Positions 1 to 8,898 of a DNA stretch of 64,000 bases are shown piece by piece (the stretch's first letter is position 1; every line of letters begins with the position of its first letter). The position numbers and the translations under genes were made by a program. The stretch comes from Flavobacteriaceae bacterium (lineage in GTDB: Bacteria; Bacteroidota; Bacteroidia; Flavobacteriales; Flavobacteriaceae), in the NCBI GenBank assembly GCA_018608765.1, contig JABAYY010000097.1, positions 1-64,000 on the forward strand, in the 5' to 3' direction. The notes below the pieces were generated by a model. It saw only the letters and a program-made list of their open reading frames with translations. It made no database searches and was not told the origin of the DNA.

Positions 1-275
1 CCTGGTAAATCTTTTACCCTTCCACCTCTAACTAATACTATCGAGTGCTCTTGTAAATTATGTCCTTCACCACCGATGTATGCGTTGACTTCGTTTCCAT
101 TTGTCAACCTAACTCTTGCAACTTTACGCATTGCTGAATTTGGTTTTTTTGGAGTCGTCGTGTAAACACGCGTACACACACCACGTCGCTGAGGACAAGA
201 ATCTAAAGCAGCCGATTTACTCTTCTTAGTTATTTTGGCTCTTCCTTTTCTTACTAATTGTGAAATTGTTGGCAT
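1..275 (-). CDS. rpsL: 30S ribosomal protein S12 (N-terminal part, cut by window start)
   Basis: Ribosomal protein S12 of the decoding centre. The minus-strand reading from the ATG at 275 begins [12 protein letters not shown] and continues through the hallmark stretches [13 protein letters not shown] and [15 protein letters not shown] up to [11 protein letters not shown]. These are near-invariant in S12, including the KKPNSA segment where streptomycin-resistance changes fall. About 91 of the usual ~125 residues are in the window; the C-terminus lies outside to the left. A strong Bacteroidota-type promoter sits about 45 bases upstream. In most bacteria rpsL heads the str operon (rpsL-rpsG-fusA); the downstream members are not visible here. 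Identification is certain. Confidence 0.98.
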   Translation of the reverse strand, partial: MPTISQLVRKGRAKITKKSKSAALDSCPQRRGVCTRVYTTTPKKPNSAMRKVARVRLTNGNEVNAYIGGEGHNLQEHSIVLVRGGRVKDLP

Positions 276-301
276 ATTCTATATACAGTTTTTTTTAAAA
301 T

Positions 302-315
302 CCTCTTCTTAGAGG
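302..315 (-). other. Hairpin at the predicted 5' end of the rpsL transcript
   Basis: On the minus strand the leader reads CCTCT-AAGA-AGAGG, a perfect 5-bp stem with a 4-base loop. The last base of the -7 element is at 320, so transcription should start near 314-316 and the RNA would begin almost exactly with this stem. It could stabilise the message or act in regulation; this is inference. Confidence 0.45.
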
Positions 316-319
316 GCTG

Positions 320-349
320 CAAAGGTACACATTAAAATGAATTATTCAA
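320..349 (-). promoter_or_regulatory. rpsL promoter, Bacteroidota -33/-7 type
   Basis: On the minus strand TTG (plus positions 347-349) is followed after 19 bases by TACCTTTG (plus 320-327). This matches TAnnTTTG in full with correct spacing and lies upstream of a ribosomal protein gene, where a strong promoter is expected. Confidence 0.8.
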
Positions 350-428
350 ACCATAACCCTATAATTTTAAAATATTTACGTTTTTTTTAGGTGTTTAAAT
401 ATTTAGAAACTTTTTTCGTTAAATTTAC

Positions 429-2132
429 ATGGAATTTATAAATGTACCGGATCAATTGAAATTATTTTTTAGAGTTTTATGCGTATTTGGTGTTTTTAGT
501 TTTAGTACTGCACAAGAACTTCAATTAAAAATTATCAGTTCAGATTCCATTGAAACAGATCTGATTAAATCCATAGGCTACTCTAAAACCTTTGAAAACT
601 TCGACGCCTTGCAAACTGAAGTCGCTCTTTTTAAGAAACAGCTGTATCAACGTGGTTATATTGAAACTCAAATTCTTAATATTTCACAAACCCCTCCTTT
701 AATAGTTGCTCAACTTTCACTTGGCAATAAATATGATTCCATAAGACTCTATGCCGATAAAACCATTTTTGAGTTTTTAGAATTAGAAGGCGTTAAAAAT
801 CTCAAAAGCAGTCCTTATTATATAATAGAAATCGCAGCACTAGAAACCCTCCTAAATTCACTCACTGAATTTTTAACCGCAAAAAGCTACCCCTTTGCTT
901 CCATTGCATTAAAAAAGATCACACCTATTGACAAGTCAACACTCAAAGCAAACTTGGTCGTAGAAACTAAGAAAGCACGACAACTACAATCTGTGGAAAT
1001 TAAAGGTTATGAGAAATTCCCGCGATCGTTTATAAAGCATTATTTGGGTATAAAAAAAAACACGCCATTTGACCTCAAGGCAATTCAAACTAAAACGAAA
1101 GCGATGGATCAACTTAGGTTTGCCAGACAGCTTCGTCCTGCAGAAGTGTTGTTTACTCAAGATACAACACGAGTTTATTTGTATTTAGAAAAAATAAAAA
1201 GCAATCGTTTTGATGGGTTTATTGGGTTTGGTTCGGATGAAAGCACTGGAGCACTAGATATAAATGGCTACCTCAACCTAAATTTGATTAATAATTTAAA
1301 TTTCGGAGAAGCGTTTCGACTTAACTATAGGAGTGATGAAAATGATCTAAAAACATTTGAGACGCAACTCACACTTCCTTACTTATTTAAAACTCCAATT
1401 GGAAGTGAACTCGAACTAAATATTTTCAAAAAAGATAGCACATTCACAACCGCCGAGCAAGCCGCTAGAGTGTTTTATCAGATTAATCCAAAGCAAAAAG
1501 TTTTTTTAGGAATTCGATCGACGCAATCAAATGCTTTACAATCAGAAACGATCAGCGATGTACGCAACTATAAAACGAGTGCTTATGAGCTCAAATACAC
1601 CTACCAACAGCTAACGACTCAAAATTCACTATTTCCTATTACAAGTGAATTAGAGCTTCGATTGTCTAAATCCAATCGAAAAACTATGAGCACAAAAACG
1701 AATCAAACACTATATTTCCTAAAAGCGTCTAAAATATTTAACCTGAATCGGAAGAATAGTTTTCACATACTACTGCAGGTGCAGGGAATTGATTCAGACA
1801 CCTACTTAGAAAATGAACTCATCCGATTTGGAGGGATTAATTCCATAAGAGGGTTTGAAGAAAACAGCATAAATACCACAGGACTAGGGGTTTTAGTTAC
1901 GGAATACCGCTACCAACTAGGTCCTACTCTTTATGTGCACTCTATTATTGATGCGGGATATTTTGACACCCCCTCTCAATCGAACCAAAAACTATATGGA
2001 TTTGGATTTGGATTTGGGCTTCTAACAGATGCAGGCCTCTTAAAATTCAATTTAGCAAATGGACAAACAGAGAATCAGAACTTCAGATTCTCAGATTCTA
2101 AAATCCACTTAAGCTTGAGAACTACTTTCTAA
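429..2132 (+). CDS. BamA/Omp85-like outer-membrane surface antigen
   Basis: Probable outer-membrane beta-barrel of the Omp85 (BamA/TamA, bacterial surface antigen) superfamily, about 567 residues, shorter than a canonical BamA (~800). It has a hydrophobic signal segment (FFRVLCVFGVFSFSTA, roughly residues 13-28), periplasmic POTRA-like sequence to about residue 260 (for example VEIKGYEKFPRSFIKHYLGIKKNTPF), then a barrel with the typical late motif RFGGINSIRGFEE and a C-terminal beta-signal ending in an aromatic residue (SLRTTF). The reduced size suggests a TamA-like or patatin-free variant rather than the main BamA. The ATG at 429 follows a -7-like TAAATTTA (420-427) by two bases, so translation may instead begin at the in-frame TTG at 456, which would give a more typical signal peptide (MKLFFRVL...). 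Divergent from rpsL; no obvious operon partner. Confidence 0.85.
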   Translation: MEFINVPDQLKLFFRVLCVFGVFSFSTAQELQLKIISSDSIETDLIKSIGYSKTFENFDALQTEVALFKKQLYQRGYIETQILNISQTPPLIVAQLSLGNKYDSIRLYADKTIFEFLELEGVKNLKSSPYYIIEIAALETLLNSLTEFLTAKSYPFASIALKKITPIDKSTLKANLVVETKKARQLQSVEIKGYEKFPRSFIKHYLGIKKNTPFDLKAIQTKTKAMDQLRFARQLRPAEVLFTQDTTRVYLYLEKIKSNRFDGFIGFGSDESTGALDINGYLNLNLINNLNFGEAFRLNYRSDENDLKTFETQLTLPYLFKTPIGSELELNIFKKDSTFTTAEQAARVFYQINPKQKVFLGIRSTQSNALQSETISDVRNYKTSAYELKYTYQQLTTQNSLFPITSELELRLSKSNRKTMSTKTNQTLYFLKASKIFNLNRKNSFHILLQVQGIDSDTYLENELIRFGGINSIRGFEENSINTTGLGVLVTEYRYQLGPTLYVHSIIDAGYFDTPSQSNQKLYGFGFGFGLLTDAGLLKFNLANGQTENQNFRFSDSKIHLSLRTTF

Positions 2133-2204
2133 AAAGGTGATTAATTAATTTTGTTAAAATAGTAATAAAAAACAACTTAAATTAATGGTATTTTGCAATT
2201 ATTA

Positions 2205-2237
2205 ATAATTTATTTTTAAACCTTAAAAATAAATTAT
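2205..2237. repeat. Perfect 15-bp AT-only inverted repeat upstream of the first susC
   Basis: Arms 2205-2219 (ATAATTTATTTTTAA) and 2223-2237 are exact reverse complements separated by ACC. It lies 73 bases after the Omp85-like gene and about 95 bases before the susC -33 element. It could be a weak bidirectional terminator hairpin or an operator. With no GC pairs in the stem, an intrinsic terminator would be unusual. Confidence 0.7.
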
Positions 2238-2251
2238 ACTCAAATTAAGAG

Positions 2252-2274
2252 CTAAAAAACAGGTTGTTTTTGAG
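2252..2274. repeat. Imperfect inverted repeat upstream of the first susC
   Basis: Left arm CTAAAAAACA (2252-2261) and right arm TGTTTTTGAG (2265-2274) pair at 9 of 10 positions around the loop GGT. Second dyad in the same intergenic region; possible regulator site. No known operator consensus was recognised. Confidence 0.4.
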
Positions 2275-2332
2275 AAAATAAAAATTTAAATCTAGTTTCG
2301 TTTTAGATAATTAAAATTTTGTTAAACAAAAT

Positions 2333-2364
2333 TTAGGATTTTAACACTTTAATCATCAATTTTG
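2333..2364 (+). promoter_or_regulatory. Promoter of the first susC-susD pair
   Basis: TTA (2333-2335), 21 bases, then CAATTTTG (2357-2364), seven of eight matches to TAnnTTTG. The surrounding stretch (AAACAAAAT upstream, GGAT after the -33, TTTTGnGAT at the end) is shared with the promoter of the second susC at 9072-9102. It places the transcript start near 2370, after the ATG at 2369, which decides the start codon of the downstream gene. Confidence 0.6.
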
Positions 2365-2389
2365 TGATATGAAAATAAACACAAACAAA

Positions 2390-5300
2390 ATGAAAACAAA
2401 ATGTAATGTGATGCTCTCGCTACTATTGGCGTTTGTAATTCAAATTTCTTTTGCACAGCAAAAGGATGTTTCAGGAACAGTTACTGATAGTGACGGAATG
2501 CCTTTAATAGGTGCTACGGTCGTTATCACAGGGACTTCCTCAGGAACAACAACAGATTTTGATGGTAAATTTAGTATCAGCTCTTCAGTTGGTGACACTT
2601 TAACATTCAGCTATCTAGGTTATGCCGACCAAGTTGTAACAGTTGATGCTACAAGCAGTATGACTGTTGTCATGCTAGAGGACGACTCTCAACTAGATGA
2701 GGTTGTTGTCACGGCTCTTGGTATTTCAAGAGACAAAAAATCGATTGGTTATGCCTCACAACAAGTTAGTGGAGACGCAGTATCTACAGTAAAAGTAGAC
2801 AACATTGCTAGCTCACTTTCTGGAAAAGTAAGTGGAGTACAAATCAAAACAAACAATAACTTTGGAGGGTCTGCGAACTTTCTAATTAGAGGGGTTAGTT
2901 CCTTAACAGGAAACAATCAGCCATTGTTTGTTGTAGATGGAATTCCAGTTTCTAACAACATCAACAATTCGTCACAACAACAAGGCGGTCGTAAAGGGTA
3001 TGATTATGGAAATGCTGCGATGGATATCAATCCAGATGACGTAGAGTCTATTAACATCCTTAAAGGTGCAGCTGCATCTGCAATTTACGGTTCACGTGGT
3101 GCCAATGGAGTTGTAATTGTTACAACTAAAAAAGGTGGACAAGGAAAAACTAAAGTTACTGTAACTTCTAGTGCACAGATTGGTTCTATTGATAAGAGTA
3201 CTTTTATTAAGTATCAAGATCAGTATGGAGCAGGATATGGTACTTATTATGGTTCAACAGGCTATTTCGAAGATTGGGACATGACTGGTGACGGAAATGA
3301 CAACTTAGTTGTACCAACTTATGATGATGCTTCTTTTGGGGCGCCATTAGACGGTCAGTTAGTTTACCAATGGGATTCTTTTGTTCCTGAACACAGAAAC
3401 TTTGGAGTTGCAACTCCTTACGTTGCTGGACAAACGACTCCGGTAGATTTTTTCGAAACAGCAACTCAATTTAACAATTCAGTTAGTATTTCTGGTGGAG
3501 ACGACAAAACAAGTTATAGATTAGGATATACCAATACTGAAATTAATGGGTATATGCCAAACTCTAAATTAAACAAAAACAGTTTAAACTTTAGCGGAAC
3601 ATTAAAAGTGAATGATAAAATCACTGTTGGTTCTTCTGCTAACTATTTAGTTCAGCAAACTGTCGGAAGAAATTCTACAGGATATGGTGATAACTTAATG
3701 GCACAATTCAGACAATGGTGGCAAGTAAATGTTGATCTTAAAGATCAAGAAGACATCTTTAACAAGACTGGTAAAAACTATTCTTGGAACAACGAAGGAG
3801 CGCTTACTGGACCTGGTTCTGGTGGAGAACTTATTGGACACTACTGGGATAACCCATACTGGACACGTTACAAAAACTTCCAATCAGATGAAAGAAATCG
3901 TTTCTTTGGAAATGTTTTTGCAACACTTGAAATTAACGACTGGTTAAGCGTAACTGCTAAAGGAGCTGTTGATACCTATAATGAATTAAGAGAAGAACGT
4001 AGAGCTATTGGTTCTGTGGCAACTCAATTTGGTATTTTAGGAGACGATGAAGGATCTGGATACGATAGAGTAGACATCCTTTTCTCTGAATATAATTATG
4101 ATTTAATGTTCAACGTGAACAAGCAATTAACTGCCGACATTAGTTTAGACGGAGTATTTGGAATTAATGTAAGAAAAGAAAGCTATAGCTACTTAAGAAA
4201 TTCTACAGCTGGTGGTTTAGCAATTCCTAACATTTTTGCACTTTCTAACTCTTTAAGTTCAAATCCTAAACCGATTGAAAGTTTAAGAGAGAAGCAAGTG
4301 AACGGATACTATGCACAAGCATCTTTAGGATATAAAAACATCTTGTATTTAGACCTTACGGACCGTATCGATGTGTCTTCAGCACTACCTTCTGAAAACA
4401 ATAGCTATAACTATTATGCAGCAAGTTCAAGTTTAATATTCTCTAAATTAGTGGATTTTGAATGGTTAAACTTTGGTAAGTTAAGAGCTGGATATGCAGA
4501 AGTAGGTAATGATTTACCAGCTGGAAACGTATTTGACACTTATTCTACTTTGAATAACTTTGGGAATGCTAGTTTATTCTCTTACGGATCTACAAAAAAC
4601 AACGCAAGTTTAAAGCCAGAAAGAACAAAAGAAATTGAAGTTGGTTTAGAAGCTAAAATGTTTAACAATGCGGTTGGATTTGACTTTTCTTGGTACAAGA
4701 AAAACACTGAAGATCAATTGATGCCTGCAGCAGTAACAACTTCTACTGGGTTTTCAAACAGATGGGTAAATGCTGGTGAGATCCAAAATAAAGGAGTTGA
4801 ATTAGGTATTTATGCAACACCATTTAAAAACGAAAACTTTAGCTGGGACTTAAGTGTAAACTGGGCTAAAAATGAAAGTTTAGTAGTTGATTTATATGGA
4901 GACCAAGAAAACTTACAATTAAATAGTTTTCAAGGTGGAATTTCTATAAATGCGACCGTTGGTCAACCTTACGGAACTATTAGAGGAACAGGGTTTAACA
5001 TGCATGAAAATGGTCAAAGAATAGTAAATTCTAGTGGTTATTATGAAGCAGTTGCCGATCAAATCATTGGGGATGTAAATCCAGAATGGAATGGAGGTAT
5101 TACAAATACGTTCAAGTATAAGGATTTCAAATTATCTTTCTTAATTGACATTCAAAAAGGTGGTGATGTATATTCTTTAGATATGCATTACGGACAAGGA
5201 ACTGGATTGCCTGACTTCACGACAGGAACTAATGACCTTGGAAACCCAATTAGAAACACACTCGCAAATGGTGGTGGGGTTATTCTTCCTGGTGTAACTG

Positions 5301-5647
5301 CTGATGGAGCTCCAAACACAACTAGAGCAAGAACAGATTATTATGCTGGAATTTGGTACTGGGGTAACTCATCAAGAAATCCAGCTGAACTGACTGTATA
5401 CGACGCATCTTACATCAAATTGAGAGAATTAACGCTAAGTTATGACCTTCCAGTTAGTAAGTGGACGAAAGGCTCAATTTCTGGTGGTAGCTTAACGCTA
5501 ATCGGAAGAAACCTTTGGATTATTGATAAAAATGTTCCTTTTGCAGATCCAGAATCTGGTTTAGGAGCTGGAAACGCTCAAGGATACCTTTCAGGATCTT
5601 TCCCTACTCTAAGAACAGTAGGACTTAATTTAAACTTAGAATTTTAA
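2390..5647 (+). CDS. SusC/RagA-type TonB-dependent outer-membrane transporter (first pair)
   Basis: TonB-linked outer-membrane channel that imports oligomeric nutrients with its SusD lid. In order: signal peptide ending FAQ, a CarboxypepD_reg-like domain (SGTVTDSDGMPLIGATV, DFDGKFSI), a TonB box (DEVVVTALG), a plug domain with the SusC signatures RGVSSLTGNNQPLFVVDG and GAAASAIYGSRGANGVVIVTTKKG, then a long barrel ending GLNLNLEF. The start at 2390 (MKTKCNVML) is preferred over the upstream ATG at 2369, because the -7 element ends at 2364 and because the second susC starts with the same MKTK sequence behind an equivalent A-rich leader. This gives about 1085 residues, normal for the family. It is followed after 11 bases by susD. 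The substrate cannot be read from the sequence. Confidence 0.95.
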   Translation: MKTKCNVMLSLLLAFVIQISFAQQKDVSGTVTDSDGMPLIGATVVITGTSSGTTTDFDGKFSISSSVGDTLTFSYLGYADQVVTVDATSSMTVVMLEDDSQLDEVVVTALGISRDKKSIGYASQQVSGDAVSTVKVDNIASSLSGKVSGVQIKTNNNFGGSANFLIRGVSSLTGNNQPLFVVDGIPVSNNINNSSQQQGGRKGYDYGNAAMDINPDDVESINILKGAAASAIYGSRGANGVVIVTTKKGGQGKTKVTVTSSAQIGSIDKSTFIKYQDQYGAGYGTYYGSTGYFEDWDMTGDGNDNLVVPTYDDASFGAPLDGQLVYQWDSFVPEHRNFGVATPYVAGQTTPVDFFETATQFNNSVSISGGDDKTSYRLGYTNTEINGYMPNSKLNKNSLNFSGTLKVNDKITVGSSANYLVQQTVGRNSTGYGDNLMAQFRQWWQVNVDLKDQEDIFNKTGKNYSWNNEGALTGPGSGGELIGHYWDNPYWTRYKNFQSDERNRFFGNVFATLEINDWLSVTAKGAVDTYNELREERRAIGSVATQFGILGDDEGSGYDRVDILFSEYNYDLMFNVNKQLTADISLDGVFGINVRKESYSYLRNSTAGGLAIPNIFALSNSLSSNPKPIESLREKQVNGYYAQASLGYKNILYLDLTDRIDVSSALPSENNSYNYYAASSSLIFSKLVDFEWLNFGKLRAGYAEVGNDLPAGNVFDTYSTLNNFGNASLFSYGSTKNNASLKPERTKEIEVGLEAKMFNNAVGFDFSWYKKNTEDQLMPAAVTTSTGFSNRWVNAGEIQNKGVELGIYATPFKNENFSWDLSVNWAKNESLVVDLYGDQENLQLNSFQGGISINATVGQPYGTIRGTGFNMHENGQRIVNSSGYYEAVADQIIGDVNPEWNGGITNTFKYKDFKLSFLIDIQKGGDVYSLDMHYGQGTGLPDFTTGTNDLGNPIRNTLANGGGVILPGVTADGAPNTTRARTDYYAGIWYWGNSSRNPAELTVYDASYIKLRELTLSYDLPVSKWTKGSISGGSLTLIGRNLWIIDKNVPFADPESGLGAGNAQGYLSGSFPTLRTVGLNLNLEF

Positions 5648-5658
5648 CAATATAAAAG

Positions 5659-7083
5659 ATGAGAAAAATGAAAAATTACTTATTAAGCTTATTGTGTGTT
5701 ACTTTCGTCCTTACTTCATGTGGAGTTGATGAGAGTTTAAATGTGGACCAGAAAAACCCAAGCGAAGTACCAGCTGGGGGTCTATTCACAAATGCTTTGA
5801 AAAACCTGGGAGATCGAATGAACTCCTGTAGTGTTAATGAAAATGTCTTTAGACTATATGCACAATACTGGGCGCAAACAACGTATCCAGATGAAAGCCA
5901 ATACAATCAAGTTACAAGAAATATTGGTGGAAACCTATGGACAACAATGTACCGGGATGTCCTTAAAGATTTGAAAGGTGCTAAAGAGCTAGTAGAAAAT
6001 GGAGAAGCTCCAAGTCAAGCTCAATTAGCAATCATCAAGTTTATGGAAGTATATGCTTTCTCTATATTGGTTGACACTTTTGGTGACGTTCCTTTTACAG
6101 AAGCTTTAGATCCATTAAACCCATCTCCTATGTATGATGATGCTGAAACTATTTATACTTCATTAGCATCTCATTTAGATGAGGCTATTGCAGACTTAAG
6201 TAGTGGAGCTGGATTTGACGCAAGTCAAGACATCGCTTACGGAGGAAACGTTTCGCAATGGAGACAAGCTGCTGTTTCTTTAAAATTAAGAATGGCAATG
6301 CGATTAGCGGATTCTAATCCATCAGCTTCACAAACAATGGCAGAAGCTGCATTTTTAGCAGGACCTATCGTTGCTAATGCTGATAATTTTGGAATTAACT
6401 ATTTAGCATCTGCTCCAAACACAAATCCTTTATGGGTTTCTCTTGTTCAGAGTGGACGTAACGATTTCGTTGCTGCAAATACGTTAGTAGACGCAATGAA
6501 TCCTACAAATGATCCTAGACTTGGATCGTTCTTTAGAATGTACGAAGGTGCATATGTAGGTGGAGATTATGGGAATGCAAATGGAGCAGGAAGCAATTCA
6601 AATATATCTGACTTAATGAAGTCACCAGATTTAAAAGGAGATTTGATTACAGCAGCTGAAGTACACTTTTTATTATCAGAAGCTGCTGCTAGAGGTTACT
6701 CTGTAGGAGGAACTGAAGAAGCATACTACAACTCAGCTATTGAAGTTTCTATGGATGAATGGGGAGTAAGTTCTTCGGATACTGCTGCTTATTTAGCTTT
6801 AACAGAAGTTGCATACGCAACAGCTGCTGGAGACTGGAAACAAAAAATTGGATCTCAGAAATGGATTGCAATGTTTAACAATGGTTATGAAGGATGGACT
6901 GCATGGAGGTTATTAGACTTAGGTTTAAATGGCCCTGTAGTTGACGGAATAACATTAGATATCCCTACAAGATTCCTTTACCCTACTTCTGAAGCAACCT
7001 TAAATGGTTCTCAGTATGACAGTGCAGCTTCAGCTATTGGAGGTGACACAAAAACAACTAAAATATTCTGGGACGTTAATTAA
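5659..7083 (+). CDS. SusD/RagB-family substrate-binding lipoprotein (SusD-like_2 type)
   Basis: Surface lipoprotein that caps the SusC channel and binds substrate. It has a lipoprotein signal with lipobox LTSC (Cys near residue 21), then VDESLNVDQKNPSEVPAG, the typical opening of the SusD-like_2 branch, and helical repeats such as LAIIKFMEVYAFSILVDTFGDVPFTEAL, characteristic of the TPR-like SusD fold. About 474 residues, normal for this branch. It lies 11 bases after susC and ends at a strong terminator, so the pair forms a two-gene operon without enzymes. The ATG at 5668 (MKNYLLSLLC) would also give a good signal peptide. This SusD branch has no fixed substrate class, so carbohydrate or peptide remain open. 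Confidence 0.93.
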   Translation: MRKMKNYLLSLLCVTFVLTSCGVDESLNVDQKNPSEVPAGGLFTNALKNLGDRMNSCSVNENVFRLYAQYWAQTTYPDESQYNQVTRNIGGNLWTTMYRDVLKDLKGAKELVENGEAPSQAQLAIIKFMEVYAFSILVDTFGDVPFTEALDPLNPSPMYDDAETIYTSLASHLDEAIADLSSGAGFDASQDIAYGGNVSQWRQAAVSLKLRMAMRLADSNPSASQTMAEAAFLAGPIVANADNFGINYLASAPNTNPLWVSLVQSGRNDFVAANTLVDAMNPTNDPRLGSFFRMYEGAYVGGDYGNANGAGSNSNISDLMKSPDLKGDLITAAEVHFLLSEAAARGYSVGGTEEAYYNSAIEVSMDEWGVSSSDTAAYLALTEVAYATAAGDWKQKIGSQKWIAMFNNGYEGWTAWRLLDLGLNGPVVDGITLDIPTRFLYPTSEATLNGSQYDSAASAIGGDTKTTKIFWDVN

Positions 7084-7111
7084 TAACCTACCATTTTATT
7101 AGTCTAATTAA

Positions 7112-7150
7112 GAAGTCATCTGAATTTAATTCGGGTGACTTCTTTTTTTT
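7112..7150 (+). terminator. Intrinsic terminator after the first susC-susD pair
   Basis: GAAGTCA ... TGACTTC stem (arms 7112-7118 and 7136-7142) followed by eight T residues (7143-7150), 28 bases after the susD stop. Confidence 0.85.
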
Positions 7151-7340
7151 ATTAGAATACCGCCCTAAACATCTATACAATTAGAAAACATAATTCTTCA
7201 AGTTTTCTGACCTTAAAACACCTTCCACTCTCAGTATCATTAAGATTAATTTTAGCCTTAACCCTCTTGAGCTCAAAAATCAAATGTTAAAGGAATGTTA
7301 AAATATTAGGAGTACGTTTTTTTTATTAACTTATTATTAA

Positions 7341-7348
7341 GACTTTTG
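7341..7348 (+). promoter_or_regulatory. -7-like element before the susC pseudogene
   Basis: GACTTTTG matches TAnnTTTG at seven of eight positions and lies 28 bases before the ATG at 7377, like the intact susC at 9131. A TTAGGA element like that of the first susC promoter is present further upstream, but the spacing is about 11 bases longer, so the promoter may be weakened or different. Confidence 0.35.
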
Positions 7349-7376
7349 GGGAAGACTAATTATAAACAATGAAAGA

Positions 7377-8710
7377 ATGAAAACCAAATTTACAATGATC
7401 TTAACGCTTTTTATGGCGTTAATTGTGCAATTAACCTTTGCACAGCAGAAAACAGTTACAGGAACGGTTTCAGATGAAAACGGCTTACCACTCATTGGCG
7501 CCACCGTTGTCATCTCAGGAACATCATCTGGAACCACTACCGATTTTGATGGCAACTACAAAATTAATGTCAACACAGGCGATGTGTTAAACTTTAGTTA
7601 TGTAGGCTACAAAAGCAAAGTGGCTACCGTAGGGGTATCTAATACGATTAACCTAGCACTCGAACTCGACAACACTTTGGATGAGGTAGTTGTGACAGCC
7701 TTGGGTATTAAACGAGAAGAGAAAGCTCTTGGATACGCTACTCAAAACTTAACATCTGAAAGTCTTACCACTGTTAGAGATGGCAACATCGTGAATGCTT
7801 TAAGTGGTAAAATTGCTGGAGTTAGTATTACTAATTCTTCTGGAGCAGTAGGATCCGATAGTAGAATTGTAATTAGAGGAATTTCCACTATATCTGGTGG
7901 CACTCAACCTTTAATTGTGGTTGATGGTGTTGTAATGGATAACATTTCATACGGAGACTCAAATTCTGGCGGAGGAAATAGTACTCCTAATGGAATCGCC
8001 GATTTGAACCAAGACGATATTGAATCTATTAATGTTTTAAAAGGGGGTGCTGCATCAGCACTCTATGGAATGCGAGGATCCAATGGTGTACTTGTTGTCA
8101 CTACCAAATCAGGGCAGCAATCTACTAAGTTAGGCATCAATATTGCGTCAAGCGTGAGCTTTGAAAACGTCTATATTCTTCCTGATTATCAAAATTCATA
8201 CGGTCAAGGGTCTAGTTCAACATATTTTGAGTTTGTGGACGGAGTTACCGGTCATGGAGGAGTTGATGAAAGTTGGGGACCTGCTTTGGACTCTGGTCTA
8301 GAATTTATACAATGGATTGGGCAGGATCGTATAGCTATAATGTAGCTGGTGGAGCCCTAGAAGTGACTGTAAACTATTGTTCAGCAGATTTTGACCTTAT
8401 ACTTTATACGGCAGCAGGTAGTTACGTACAGTATATTCTTGGTACTGCTAGTTGTCCAGAAGAAGATCAGTTAAGTGGTCTTTCGGATGGTAGCTACTTC
8501 CTTGTAGTGGACCTTTATGACAACCCTTTCTCAACTTTAAACACTGGACAACCTATGCCAATCACACTTACTTTGAACCAAGAGCATTTCCCAGATACTG
8601 GAACAACAATCGTTCATGATGGCTATACCACAGACAGTAGCGGTGGACTTCAAGCAATTGCAACATTAGATGTTGTAGGAGGGTATAATTACACCATTAC
8701 GCCTTTGTAA
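7377..8710 (+). pseudogene. Chimeric pseudogene: head of a SusC transporter fused out of frame to the tail of a probable accessory surface protein
   Basis: Residues from 7377 give an intact SusC beginning: signal peptide ending FAQ, CarboxypepD_reg domain, TonB box DEVVVTALG, plug signatures (RGISTISGGTQPLIVVDG, GGAASALYGMRGSNGVLVVTTKSG) and the post-plug motif WGPALDSGLEFIQW. Directly after QW (near 8310-8322) SusC similarity stops, and that frame ends at 8345 after only a few residues. A different frame then stays open to 8710 and encodes DWAGSYSYNVAGG, two Cys-containing strands, LSDGSYFLVVDLYD and a C-terminus YNYTITPL. That tail resembles the end of a secreted beta-sandwich accessory protein, in the style of the lipoprotein at 13680. 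The barrel, a SusD and the start of the accessory gene are all absent. The simplest reading is one internal deletion, several kb long, across a former susC-susD-lipoprotein locus. A functional product is unlikely. Confidence 0.85.
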
Positions 8711-8731
8711 AATAAAATTATTTTTAATTCT

Positions 8732-8760
8732 AAAACCACCCAACAGGGTGGTTTTTTTTT
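8732..8760 (+). terminator. Intrinsic terminator after the pseudogene
   Basis: Stem AACCACCC-AACA-GGGTGGTT followed by a run of T, 22 bases after the 3' fragment stop. The intact terminator supports the view that the 3' fragment is the true end of a former operon. Confidence 0.85.
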
Positions 8761-8898
8761 ACAACTTAAGTAGAAAAAAACCCATAGAAACAACCAAATG
8801 TTAAGGTCAAGAGCAATTTTATGCTTAAAGCTTTAGTCTATAAAACTCTCAGACCTAGCCCCAACCCCACTAAATACATAAAAAAGAGAACCCTTTCT

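Noticed and set aside
2369-2389. ATG at 2369 as the start of the first susC
   Set aside because: It lies five bases after the -7 element, at the expected transcript start, and the paralogues begin at the MKTK methionine equivalent to 2390.
8273-8710. A separate small gene starting at 8273
   Set aside because: Its first codons overlap the SusC-derived part in another frame, there is no promoter, and the sequence reads as the tail of a larger beta-sandwich protein; it is better described as the 3' half of the chimeric pseudogene.
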